The translations under genes and the position numbers were made by a program. 64,000 nucleotides of DNA from Massilia sp. Mn16-1_5 (GTDB taxonomy: Bacteria > Pseudomonadota > Gammaproteobacteria > Burkholderiales > Burkholderiaceae_D). Positions within the stretch are counted from its first letter, which is position 1; every line of letters begins with the position of its first letter. Positions 7,038 through 15,459 of the stretch are shown piece after piece. The stretch is from positions 62,001 through 126,000 of the forward strand of contig NZ_PPXQ01000014.1 of NCBI RefSeq assembly GCF_004798585.1, written 5' to 3'. The notes under the pieces are model-generated. The model did not search any database. It saw only the letters and a list, made by a program, of their open reading frames with translations, and was not told the origin of the DNA.

Positions 7038-9848
7038 ATGTTATCGATCGTGCTGCGCCTCCTCCACCGGCTGCTCCCGCGTTCGCTCGTCGGCCGCGTG
7101 TTCGCCCTGTTCGCCGTGAGCATGCTGGTCTTCGTCGGTGTCGGCATGGGGATGTTCTACCGCCACCAGTACCTGCAGCACATCGAGGAAACCCAGAACA
7201 ACGCCGCGACGCTGGTCGAACTGGCGGCCCAGGCGGTCGAGGACAGCGCCCTGATCGGCGACTACGACACCGTCAAGCGCACCCTGTCCACCATGATGAA
7301 GCAGTCGCCCTTCGCCAGCGCCGCCTTCATCGACGTCGGCGGCGCCACCATCCGCGTCGAGGCCGTGCGCGATGCCGGCCTGGCGCCGGCGCCGGGCTGG
7401 CTGCTGGACCATGTCGGCGGCGAACTCTACGACGTGAACCGCGTGGTCGCCGTGGGCGGCAAGGACTACGGCGTGCTGCGCCTGCACTTCGACGAGCGCA
7501 AGCTGGCCTCGCAACTGTGGCTGCTGCTGGTGCAGTCGACCAGCCTGGCGGCGCTCGTGCTGGCGATCAGCCTGGCGCTTGCGCGCACCCTGCTGGCGCG
7601 CTGGCTGAAAGGCCTGGACAGCCTGCGCTTCCACGGCATCGATGCCGCCATCCATCCCGACGCCCCGCTCGAGATCCAGGCGGCGATCCAGGCCATGAAC
7701 CGCAGCGCCGCCAGCATGCGCGACGAATACGGCCAGCGCATCGCGGACCTGATGAATTCCCTGGTCCAGCACAAGAGCGCGCTCGACCAGGCGGCCATCG
7801 TCAGCGAAGTCGACCGCGACGGCATCGTCACCGCCGTCAACGACCAGTTCGTGCGCGCGTCCAGCCGTGCGCGCGAGGAGCTGGTCGGCCGCCCGCTGGC
7901 CCAGGCCGGCGCGAGCTGGGCGCCGTCAAGCACGGTCTGGCGCGGCGAAGTCGCGGTGCCGGGCCGCGACGGCGAGCGCCAGTGGTACCGCACCATCGTG
8001 CCCATCCTCGACGCCGCGACCAGTATCGAGAAGTACATCTGCATCGATTTCGATATCAGCGAGCGCAAGGAATTCGAGGACGCCATCGTGCGCAATGCGA
8101 TGCGCCAGGGCCTGCTCGCGCGCCTGGGCCGCAAGGCGCTGGAAGCCGGCCCGCTGCCCGAGCTGTTCGAGATGGCGGCGCGCCTGGCCTGCGACGGCCT
8201 GGGTGCGCGCCATGCGGCGCTGTTCGCATTCGACCGCGAGTCCGGCACCGCCTGCCTGCAGGCCTCGCGCGGCTTCCCGTCCAACACCCGCGCCACGCCC
8301 TTCCCCTGCGGCGCCGGCCTGGAAGCCAGCGAAGCCCTGGCGCGCTGGACCACAGGCCTGCTCGGCTTCGACGACGCCGGCAGCACGATCGACGCGGTGG
8401 TGATCTGCGCCGGCCGCCCGTTCGGCGCGCTGGCTGTCTACGCGCCCGAGACCCGCACCTTCCAGGAAGACGAAGAAGCCTTCCTCAACGGCCTGGGCAA
8501 CATCTTGGCCACCGCCGTCGAGCGCGAGGAAGCGCGCAAGCGCCTGACCTGGCTGGCCCAGTTCGACACGCTGACCGGCCTGCCGAACCGGCACCGCCTC
8601 GGCGTCTGCCTGGAAGCGGCCATTGTCGATGCCGCCGCCGGCCGGCGCCGCGCCGGCGTGATGTTCATCGACCTCGACCGCTTCAAGAGCGTCAACGACA
8701 TGCTCGGCCATAGCGCCGGCGACGAACTGCTGGTGCAGGCCGGCGCGCGCCTGCGGGACTGCGTGCGCAGCGGCGACGTGGTGGCGCGCCTGGGTGGCGA
8801 CGAATTCGCCGTGGTGCTGCCGCAGCTGGGGCCTGCCGGCGAAGCCGAGGACATCGCGCGCCGCATCGTCGACGCGCTGGCCGAGCCCTTCCTGCTGCAG
8901 GGCCAGCAGCTGTTCGTCTCGGCCAGCGTCGGCATCGCGGCTTATCCGGACGACGGCATCGACGCCGCCACCCTGCTGAAAAGCGCCGACACGGCGATGT
9001 ACAGCGCCAAGCAGAACGGCCGCAACAACTTCCAGTTCTATCTCGCCGAGATGAACGCCAACGCCGCGCTGCGCCTGCAGACCGAGCACCAGCTGCACCT
9101 GGCCCTCGAGCGCGGCGAGTTCGAGCTGCACTACCAGCCCAAGGTCCAGCTGGCGACGGGCGCCGTCAGCGGCTTCGAAGCCCTGCTGCGCTGGCGCCAT
9201 CCCGAGCGCGGCCTGGTCGCGCCTTTCGAATTCATCTCCATCCTCGAGGAGACGGGCCTGATCCTGCCGGTGGGCGAATGGGTGATCGCCGAAGTCTGCC
9301 GCCAGATCGGCGCCTGGTCGGCGCGCTATCCGAGCGTGCCGCCGGTGGCGATCAACCTGTCGGCGCGCCAGCTCGGCCACGCGGGCCTGCCGCAGACGGT
9401 ACGCGGGATCGTCGACGCGGCCGGCGTCGACCCGGGCCTGCTCGAATTCGAGCTGACCGAATCGATGCTGATGGAAGATCCGGAAGCGGCGGTACGCATC
9501 CTCAGCGACCTCAAGTCCCAGGGCATGCGCCTGTCGGTCGACGATTTCGGCACCGGCTATTCGAGCCTGGCCTATTTGAAACGCTTCCCGCTGGACGCGC
9601 TGAAGATCGATCGCACTTTTGTCCGCGACCTGCCGGGCGACAGCGACGACGCGGCGATCACCAAGGCGGTGATCAGCCTGGCGCACAGCCTGAACCTGAA
9701 GGTGGTGGCCGAGGGCGTGGAGACCATCGGGCACGTGGATGCGCTGCGGGCGTATGGCTGCGACGAGATCCAGGGGTATTACATTGGCAAGCCGGTGCCG
9801 GCGGCGGCATGTGCACCTCTGCTGCAACCGGAATCCTTGGTCGCGTAG
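7038..9848 (+). CDS. Membrane GGDEF-EAL protein with PAS and GAF domains
   Basis: Predicted c-di-GMP synthase/phosphodiesterase of 936 residues. Order: TM1 about 17-41; periplasmic domain about 42-158; TM2 about 159-188; a PAS domain about 245-365; a GAF domain about 385-520; GGDEF domain with intact RLGGDEFAVVL (GGDEF 586-590) and an RSGD inhibitory I-site five residues before it; EAL domain with EAL at 714-716 in FEALLRWRHP, plus INLSARQL, ELTESMLM, DDFGTGYSSLAYLKRFPLD, KIDRTF and VVAEGVET. Both catalytic sites look competent, so net direction of activity cannot be predicted. I chose the ATG at 7038 over an in-frame upstream codon because it follows the preceding stop by 4 bp and gives a normal membrane N-terminus. 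Coupling to the binding protein suggests periplasmic ligand control. Confidence 0.93.
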   Translation: MLSIVLRLLHRLLPRSLVGRVFALFAVSMLVFVGVGMGMFYRHQYLQHIEETQNNAATLVELAAQAVEDSALIGDYDTVKRTLSTMMKQSPFASAAFIDVGGATIRVEAVRDAGLAPAPGWLLDHVGGELYDVNRVVAVGGKDYGVLRLHFDERKLASQLWLLLVQSTSLAALVLAISLALARTLLARWLKGLDSLRFHGIDAAIHPDAPLEIQAAIQAMNRSAASMRDEYGQRIADLMNSLVQHKSALDQAAIVSEVDRDGIVTAVNDQFVRASSRAREELVGRPLAQAGASWAPSSTVWRGEVAVPGRDGERQWYRTIVPILDAATSIEKYICIDFDISERKEFEDAIVRNAMRQGLLARLGRKALEAGPLPELFEMAARLACDGLGARHAALFAFDRESGTACLQASRGFPSNTRATPFPCGAGLEASEALARWTTGLLGFDDAGSTIDAVVICAGRPFGALAVYAPETRTFQEDEEAFLNGLGNILATAVEREEARKRLTWLAQFDTLTGLPNRHRLGVCLEAAIVDAAAGRRRAGVMFIDLDRFKSVNDMLGHSAGDELLVQAGARLRDCVRSGDVVARLGGDEFAVVLPQLGPAGEAEDIARRIVDALAEPFLLQGQQLFVSASVGIAAYPDDGIDAATLLKSADTAMYSAKQNGRNNFQFYLAEMNANAALRLQTEHQLHLALERGEFELHYQPKVQLATGAVSGFEALLRWRHPERGLVAPFEFISILEETGLILPVGEWVIAEVCRQIGAWSARYPSVPPVAINLSARQLGHAGLPQTVRGIVDAAGVDPGLLEFELTESMLMEDPEAAVRILSDLKSQGMRLSVDDFGTGYSSLAYLKRFPLDALKIDRTFVRDLPGDSDDAAITKAVISLAHSLNLKVVAEGVETIGHVDALRAYGCDEIQGYYIGKPVPAAACAPLLQPESLVA

Positions 9849-9850
9849 GG

Positions 9851-9877
9851 GTCATTGCGGCCAATGGCCGCAATGAC
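9851..9877. repeat. Perfect 12-bp inverted repeat after the GGDEF-EAL gene
   Basis: Arms 9851-9862 and 9866-9877 (GTCATTGCGGCC/GGCCGCAATGAC) are separated by 3 nt and begin 3 bp after the stop codon. No T tract follows, so it may be a stem-loop that stabilises the 3' end rather than a standard intrinsic terminator. Confidence 0.7.
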
Positions 9878-9886
9878 GGGTTCACT

Positions 9887-9985
9887 GGGCATGCCCGCGC
9901 GTGAACTTCGCGCCGTGTTGGCTTCGCTCCCGGAAAGACCCCGCCAACACGATGCGGGCGGCACGCGCGGGCATGCCCGCCCTAC
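9887..9985. repeat. Nested inverted-repeat element, REP-like with GTAG head
   Basis: Outer arms 9887-9903 and 9962-9978 are exact 17-bp reverse complements (GGGCATGCCCGCGCGTG). Inner arms 9914-9922 and 9943-9951 (CGTGTTGGC/GCCAACACG) pair as well. On the minus strand the right arm is preceded by GTAG (9985-9982), the head motif of REP sequences mobilised by RAYT transposases. It lies in the gap between the GGDEF-EAL gene and the transporter. Family membership is inference; copies elsewhere cannot be tested here. Confidence 0.6.
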
Positions 9986-10079
9986 GGATATTGCCTATTC
10001 CCCTGCCCTCGCGTAGCATGCAACGGCTTGCTTCCGGTCACGAGCTGGAATCGACAGTCAACAATTCCAAGGAGAAAAC

Positions 10080-11579
10080 TTGAAAACGGAAATCCTCCCG
10101 TACAGCCAGACCCGCTCGTTCGTGACCGTCTGGATGATCGAGCTGTGGGAACGCTTCGGCTACTACGGCATGCAGGCGCTGATCGTCTACTTCATGGTCC
10201 AGCGCATGGGCTTCGAAGACAGCCGCGCCAACCTGGTCTGGGGCGCCGCGGCGGCCCTGATCTACGTCGCACCGGCCATCGGCGGCTGGATCGGCGACAA
10301 GGTGCTGGGCACCAAACGCTGCATGGTGCTGGGCGCCATGATCCTCTCGCTCGGCTACGCCCTGATGGCGGTGCCGACGACCAATACCTGGTTCCTGTTC
10401 TCGGCGCTGGGCGTGATCGTGGTCGGCAACGGCCTGTTCAAGCCAAACACCGCCAACCTGGTGCGCAAGATCTACGAAGGCGACGATTCGAAGATCGACA
10501 GCGCCTTCACCATGTACTACATGGCCGTCAACGTCGGCTCGACCTTCTCGATGCTGGCCACGCCGGCGATCAAGGATTACTTCAACGCGGCCCACGGCAG
10601 CGAAATCGGCTGGCACATCGCCTATGGCGTCTGCAGCGTCGGCCTGATGATCGGCATCCTGACCCTCCTGATGATGCGCGCCACCATCCGCCACGTCGGC
10701 TCCCTCCCTGACGAACGTCCGCTCGACATGGGCAAGCTCGCCATGGTGCTGGGCGGCGGCGTGGTCGCCGTCGGCGTGTCGGCCGTGATCCTGCAGTACC
10801 AGAGCATCGCCCGTGTCTTCGTCTACCTGGCCGGCGTCGTCGTGCTGGGCATCTTCGTGCACCTGATCAGGAAGAGCGAGCAGAGCGAACGCGCCGGCCT
10901 GATCGCGGCCCTGGTCTTGACCTTGCAGACCGTGTTCTTCTTCATCTTCTACCAGCAGATGAGCACCTCGCTCTCGCTGTTCGCCCTGCGTAACGTCGAC
11001 CTCGAATTCAATGTGCTGGGCGCCCACCTGTGGACCTGGTCGCCGGCCCAGTTCCAGGCCCTGAACGCGATCTGGATCATGGTCCTGAGCCCGGTCCTGG
11101 CCCTGGTCTACACCCGCGCCGGCCGCACCGGCAAGGACCTGTCGATCGCCGGCAAGTTCGCGCTCGGCTTCACCGTGGTTGCCGCCGGCTTCTTCACCTA
11201 CGGCTTCGCCGGCCAGTTCGCCGTGAACGGCCTGACCTCGTCCTGGATCATGATCGCCGGCTATGGCCTGTATTCGCTGGGCGAACTGCTGGTCTCCGGC
11301 CTGGGCCTGGCCATGGTGGCGCGCTACGTGCCGGCACGCATGGGCGGCTTCATGATGGGCGCCTATTTTGTCGCCACCGGCATCTCGCAATACCTGGGCG
11401 GCGTGGTCGCGAACATGGCCAGCGTCCCGCAAGGCATGACCGATCCGCTGCAGACCCTGCCGATTTACACCAGCCTGTTCAACAAGCTGGGCATCGCCGC
11501 CGTGATCTGCACCCTGATCGCGCTGGCCGTGCTGCCGATGATGCGGCGCCTGACGGCGACGCATAACGCGCACCAGTAA
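10080..11579 (+). CDS. POT/PTR family proton-dependent peptide transporter
   Basis: Inner-membrane proton symporter for di- and tripeptides. It is 499 residues with about 14 hydrophobic helices. The POT signature ELWERFGYYG (E1xxERFxYYG) is near residue 21, and the PTR2 motif VGNGLFKPNTANLV follows near 120, with ALRNVDLEF in the second half. The start is TTG at 10080, chosen because AAGGAG stands 7 nt upstream and the product begins just before the conserved first helix. It resembles the E. coli Dtp transporters. A strong terminator follows at 11591. Confidence 0.92.
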   Translation: MKTEILPYSQTRSFVTVWMIELWERFGYYGMQALIVYFMVQRMGFEDSRANLVWGAAAALIYVAPAIGGWIGDKVLGTKRCMVLGAMILSLGYALMAVPTTNTWFLFSALGVIVVGNGLFKPNTANLVRKIYEGDDSKIDSAFTMYYMAVNVGSTFSMLATPAIKDYFNAAHGSEIGWHIAYGVCSVGLMIGILTLLMMRATIRHVGSLPDERPLDMGKLAMVLGGGVVAVGVSAVILQYQSIARVFVYLAGVVVLGIFVHLIRKSEQSERAGLIAALVLTLQTVFFFIFYQQMSTSLSLFALRNVDLEFNVLGAHLWTWSPAQFQALNAIWIMVLSPVLALVYTRAGRTGKDLSIAGKFALGFTVVAAGFFTYGFAGQFAVNGLTSSWIMIAGYGLYSLGELLVSGLGLAMVARYVPARMGGFMMGAYFVATGISQYLGGVVANMASVPQGMTDPLQTLPIYTSLFNKLGIAAVICTLIALAVLPMMRRLTATHNAHQ

Positions 11580-11590
11580 GCGCGCAATGA

Positions 11591-11615
11591 AGGGCCGGTT
11601 CGCCGGCCCTTTTTT
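11591..11615 (+). terminator. Intrinsic terminator of the peptide transporter gene
   Basis: Stem AGGGCCGG/CCGGCCCT with a TTCG tetraloop followed by TTTTT. It ends 15 bp before the GNAT start codon. Confidence 0.9.
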
Positions 11616-11629
11616 ATGTCGGAACACCC

Positions 11630-12172
11630 ATGACAATTCTGAGCACCGAACGCCTGCGCCTGGAACCGATCGACGATCATCACTTCGACGGCCTGCAGGC
11701 CATGAACCGTCTGCCCGAGGTGATGCGTTTCATCACGGGCGCGCCCGAAACGCCGGAACAGACCCGCCGCATGATCGCACTCCTCAAGGAACGCTGGGCG
11801 CACCATGGCTTCTCGTGGTGGGCCTTCATCGAGCGCGAGACCGATCGCCTGGTCGGCGCCGGCTGCATCCAGCACCTGGGGCGCGATCCGGCCAGCCCGC
11901 ACGAGATCGGCTGGCGCCTGGTGCCGGACAAGTGGGGACAGGGATTGGCCCTGGAAGCTGCGCAAGCGATGGCCGGCTGGGCCTTCGAGGCCTTCGAGGC
12001 CTTGGAGGCGCCGCTGCTGGTCGCGGTCTGCCTCCCGGAGAACGCGAATTCGGCCCGTGTGATGCAAAAACTCGGGATGCGCTACCGCGGCGAAGAGACC
12101 TGGTACGAACGGCCGCACGCCACGTGGGAGATCACGCGCCAGGCGTGGCAGGAGCGGTCCGCCACGCCATAA
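11630..12172 (+). CDS. GNAT family N-acetyltransferase, RimJ/RimL-like
   Basis: Acetyl-CoA-dependent N-acetyltransferase of 180 residues. It starts MTILSTERLRLEPIDDHHF, the TERLxLRP-type opening of the RimJ/RimL/SpeG-like branch. The acetyl-CoA loop is seen at IGWRLVPDKWGQGLALEAAQ, and the C-terminal NANSARVMQKLGMRY is the family motif B. The substrate is unknown. The upstream terminator leaves only 15 bp for its own signals and the ribosome site is weak, so expression may rest on read-through. It converges with the acyl-CoA ligase gene, whose stop is 8 bp away. Confidence 0.88.
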   Translation: MTILSTERLRLEPIDDHHFDGLQAMNRLPEVMRFITGAPETPEQTRRMIALLKERWAHHGFSWWAFIERETDRLVGAGCIQHLGRDPASPHEIGWRLVPDKWGQGLALEAAQAMAGWAFEAFEALEAPLLVAVCLPENANSARVMQKLGMRYRGEETWYERPHATWEITRQAWQERSATP

Positions 12173-12179
12173 GCCGCGC

Positions 12180-13745
12180 CTATCCGCGCAAGGAATCGCG
12201 CAAGGCCTTGCGGTTCATCTTGCCCACCGTCGTTTTCGGCAGGCTGCCTGCGAACACGATGCGGCGCGGCTTCTTGTAGGAGGCGAGCGCCGCGCCGACG
12301 TGGGCGATCAGTTCCGCTTCGCTCGGCTGGTGCCCTGCCCGCAGCACCACCACCGCCGTCACCGCTTCCACCCACTTCTCGTCGGGCAGGCCGACCACCG
12401 CGCACTCGCGCACCGCAGGGTGGGTCAGCAGCGCATTTTCCACCTCGCTCGGATAGACGTTGTAGCCGCCGCTGATGATCATGTCCGAGGTCCGGTCCTT
12501 CAGGCGCAGGAAACCCCGTTCGTCGAACACGCCGATGTCGCGCGTGCGCACCCAGCCGCCTTCGACGAAGGTGTCGGCATTCAGTTCCGCCGCGTTGTGA
12601 TAACCCTTGAAGGCCGAGGGGGCGCGCACGGTGATTTCGCCTGGCGTGCCGGGCGCGGCCTCGCGGCCGTCAGCATCGAGCAAGCGGATCTCGACATCGC
12701 CGGCGGGCTGGCCGCAGCTGTCGAGCAGTTCATCGACGTGGTCCTCGGGCCGCAGCACCGTCAGGCACAGCGGTACTTCGGTCTGGCCATAGTACTGCCA
12801 GAAGCGCTCCCGGCCCCAGGCGGCCATGGCGCGCTCGATCACGGCGCGCGGCATCGGCGAGGCGCCGTAGATCACGTATTTCAGCGACGTGACATCGAGG
12901 CCTGCGGCATCCGGATGCTCGAACAGCATCTGCAGCATGGTCGGCACCAGGTTGATGGCGGTGGCGCGGTGCTGCTCGATCGCGCGCAGGAAGGCGCCCG
13001 GCTCGAAGCCCGGCAGGATCACGGTGCGCCCGCCGCGCAGCCAGAACGGCAGCACGAAGACGCCGCTGGCGTGGATCAGCGAGGCCGCGTGCAGCATGAC
13101 GTCGTCCGCCGTCGCATTCAACAGGTTGGTCAGGACATTGCGGCAGATGGCCGCGAAAGTGGACTGGGTGTGCTGGGCCGCCTTCAGGGTGCCGGTGGTG
13201 CCCGAGGTGTAGAGGGTCAGCACGACGTCGTCGGGCTCGATGTCGATGCGCGGCGCCTCGCTCGGGAAGGCATCCAGGTGCTGGAGGAAATCGGGCGCCG
13301 GGGTGGCGAACTGACCGCCGCTGGCGCCAATGCCGACGCAGCGCAGGCCGGGCAGCGCCGCGGCCAGGGCGGCGGCCTGCTCGGCCAGGCCCGGACCGAA
13401 GACCAGGCTGGTACAGCCGGCTTCCCGCAGCATACGCGTATGCTCGGCCAGCGAGAGCCGGGTGTTCAGCGGCACCCGGTTCATGCCCGCCTTCACGCAG
13501 GCGAAATCGACCGGTACGCGGTACAGCCCGTTATTCAGCAGCAGGCCGATCCGGCTACGCTGCGGGGCCAGCCCCAGCAGCGCATGGGCGAGGCGGCTGC
13601 TGACGGCATCGACCTCGGCAAAACTCATCGTCTGCTCGCCGAAGACGATGGCGGTGCGCGGCCCGTGCTGCAGCGCCCCGCGCCGGATCAGTTCGAGATA
13701 GGTCGGGCCCTGCGCCCGCCCGCTCTGCTTCGATTCCCCTTGCAT
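12180..13745 (-). CDS. AMP-forming acyl-CoA synthetase (fatty or aromatic acid CoA ligase)
   Basis: Activates a carboxylic acid to its CoA thioester via an acyl-adenylate. It is 521 residues, ANL superfamily. The nucleotide loop TLYTSGTTGTLKAA (SGTTG 181-185), the YYGQTE motif, the DRTSDMIISGGYNVYPSEVE hinge region and the C-terminal catalytic Lys near 509 in TVGKMNRKAL are all present. The acid specificity is not evident. It lies 50 bp downstream of a crotonase on the same strand and opposite a PaaX-like regulator, suggesting a small acid-degradation operon controlled locally. Confidence 0.9.
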   Translation of the reverse strand: MQGESKQSGRAQGPTYLELIRRGALQHGPRTAIVFGEQTMSFAEVDAVSSRLAHALLGLAPQRSRIGLLLNNGLYRVPVDFACVKAGMNRVPLNTRLSLAEHTRMLREAGCTSLVFGPGLAEQAAALAAALPGLRCVGIGASGGQFATPAPDFLQHLDAFPSEAPRIDIEPDDVVLTLYTSGTTGTLKAAQHTQSTFAAICRNVLTNLLNATADDVMLHAASLIHASGVFVLPFWLRGGRTVILPGFEPGAFLRAIEQHRATAINLVPTMLQMLFEHPDAAGLDVTSLKYVIYGASPMPRAVIERAMAAWGRERFWQYYGQTEVPLCLTVLRPEDHVDELLDSCGQPAGDVEIRLLDADGREAAPGTPGEITVRAPSAFKGYHNAAELNADTFVEGGWVRTRDIGVFDERGFLRLKDRTSDMIISGGYNVYPSEVENALLTHPAVRECAVVGLPDEKWVEAVTAVVVLRAGHQPSEAELIAHVGAALASYKKPRRIVFAGSLPKTTVGKMNRKALRDSLRG

Positions 13746-13795
13746 CGATGTCTCCTGTCTGCGTTGATGTGATTACCGGGCCGGTGCTGCGTGTC

Positions 13796-14572
13796 TCAGG
13801 ATTGGTAACTGCCGTGGCGCCCTGCGCCTCCGACGAATTCGCTGGCGCCGGCCAGCCCTTCGGCAAAGACCACCGGTGTGCCGCGCGCGCCTTCCTGGCG
13901 CAGCGCCTCCGGCAGCGGCAGGTCCCACTGCGCGTAGGCGGAACTGCGGTCGGCCAGCATGCAGGCCTGCGGGAAGGCCGCGATGGCGTGCGCCAGATCG
14001 CAGGCGCGGTCGAGGGCCTTGCCGGGCGGGGCGAGGTAGTTCACCAGGCCCATGCCGAGCGCCTCGGGCGCGCCCACCGGACGGCCGGTCAGGATCATGT
14101 CCAGCGCACGTCCCATGCCGATCACGCGCGGCAGGCGCACCGTGCCGCCGTCGATCAGGGGCACGCCCCAGCGCCGGCAGAACACGCCGAACACCGCGTC
14201 CTCGTCCGCCACGCGCAGGTCGGCCAGCAGCGCCAGTTCCAGGCCGCCGGCCACGGCGTAACCGCTGACGGCCGCGATCAGGGGCTTCGACAAGGCCATG
14301 CGGGTCGGCCCCATCGGGCCGCTGCCGCCGCCGCTCGGATCGAGTTCGTTGCGCAGGGCCGGGTTGGCGACCGCGGCCAGGTCGGCGCCGGCGCAGAAGT
14401 TGCCGCCGGCCCCGGACAGCACCGCCACGCGCAGCGCGGGATCGCGCTCGAAGCGCTCAAAAGCGGCGCGCAGCGCCACCGCGGTCGGTCCGTCGACGGC
14501 GTTGCGGCAGTCGGGACGGTTGATCGTGATCGCGCAGACGGCGCCATCGGTCGTGAACAGGATGTCTTTCAA
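13796..14572 (-). CDS. Enoyl-CoA hydratase/isomerase (crotonase) family protein
   Basis: Crotonase-fold enzyme of 258 residues acting on an acyl-CoA. The opening DILFTTDGAVCAITINRP, the CoA and oxyanion-hole segment SGAGGNFCAGADL and the second loop AGGLELALLAD are clear. The glutamate equivalent to rat hydratase E144 is kept (GGLE), but the position of E164 (usually QPE) reads VFC, so ordinary hydration is doubtful and isomerase, lyase or another crotonase chemistry is possible. I chose the TTG at 14572: an open frame extends upstream, but the family start is here and AAGG lies 8-11 nt before it. It is transcribed with the CoA ligase from the promoter at 14611-14639. Confidence 0.85.
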   Translation of the reverse strand: MKDILFTTDGAVCAITINRPDCRNAVDGPTAVALRAAFERFERDPALRVAVLSGAGGNFCAGADLAAVANPALRNELDPSGGGSGPMGPTRMALSKPLIAAVSGYAVAGGLELALLADLRVADEDAVFGVFCRRWGVPLIDGGTVRLPRVIGMGRALDMILTGRPVGAPEALGMGLVNYLAPPGKALDRACDLAHAIAAFPQACMLADRSSAYAQWDLPLPEALRQEGARGTPVVFAEGLAGASEFVGGAGRHGSYQS

Positions 14573-14599
14573 AGCCTGCCTTCTATTGCTTTCCAATCG

Positions 14600-14639
14600 G
14601 TAATAAGGAGATACTAAGAATTGTTTCCTTATTACGCAA
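14600..14639 (-). promoter_or_regulatory. Promoter of crotonase-ligase operon with operator dyad
   Basis: On the minus strand TTGCGT (14639-14634), a 17-bp spacer and TAGTAT (14616-14611) form a good sigma-70 promoter. A perfect inverted repeat, GTAATAAGGA (14600-14609) and TCCTTATTAC (14626-14635) with 16 nt between, overlaps the -35/spacer and the predicted start site. This layout is that of a repressor operator, most simply for the divergent PaaX-like regulator. Confidence 0.7.
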
Positions 14640-14647
14640 CCGTGGAC

Positions 14648-15458
14648 ATGACCTGTAATATCGCGCGCTCCCAGCCCAAGGCGCCGGAGGTGATCCTCGA
14701 CCTCCTGATCGCCAACGGGACCGCCCTCTCCTCGCACGTGCTGTGCCGCGCCGGCGCCGTCATGGGGCTGAGCGAGACGGCGGTGCGCGTGGCGCTGAAC
14801 CGCCTGTGCGAACAGGGCAAGCTGCGCCAGCCGGCGCGCGGGGTGTATGCGATCAGCCCGGGGGCGCGGCCGCTGTTCGGCGACGTCGATGCGTGGCGGC
14901 GCAAGGGTAGCGGGATGGTGGCGTGGCACGGCGACTGGGTGGGCGGTGCACGACAGCCTGGTCCAGCGCGCGGACAAGACCGCGTGGCGCCGTCACTGCC
15001 TGGCCCTGGCCCTGCGCGGCTTCGCCCAGTTCGAGCCCGGCCTGCACCTGCGCCCGGACAACCTGGAAGGCGGCGTCGAAGGGCTGCGTACGCGCCTGCC
15101 GGGACTGGGCCTGGCGCCGCAGGCGACGCTGTTTCGCCTGACCGGCCTGGACGAAGCGGGCCAGGCGCGGGCCAGAAGCTTGTGGAAAACGGAAGCGCTG
15201 GAACGTCGATACGTCGCCGTGGCCGGCGCGCTGGAGGCCCACACGGCGCACATGCGCGAGGATGGGGTCGTCGAGGCCTTGCGCGAGTCCCTGTTGCTGG
15301 GACGCGAGGCAATCGGCCTGCTCGTGCGCGATCCGCTGCTGCCGCCCGAACTGATGGCGCTTGACGCGCGCCAGATCCTGATGGCCGCGGCGGCGCGCTA
15401 CCAGGACGCGGCGCGGGACCTGTGGCGCACGTGGATAAGCGGGATCGTCCCGGGATGA
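14648..15458 (+). pseudogene. PaaX-like transcriptional regulator, frame broken by one base
   Basis: The N-terminal part (from the ATG at 14648; a TTG at 14621 is also in frame) carries a winged-helix region, ILDLLIANGTALSSHVLCRA then SETAVRVALNRLCEQGKL, typical of the PaaX family of phenylacetate-type repressors. Around 14938-14946 the frame shifts: the second half continues one frame over (WAVHDSLVQRADKTAW onward to GIVPG at 15458). Removing one G from the run at GGGTGGGC restores DWVAVHDSLV and a protein of about 270 residues. This is either a true frameshift or a sequencing error. The well-formed operator dyad upstream argues that the regulator is, or recently was, functional. Confidence 0.7.
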
Positions 15459-15459
15459 A

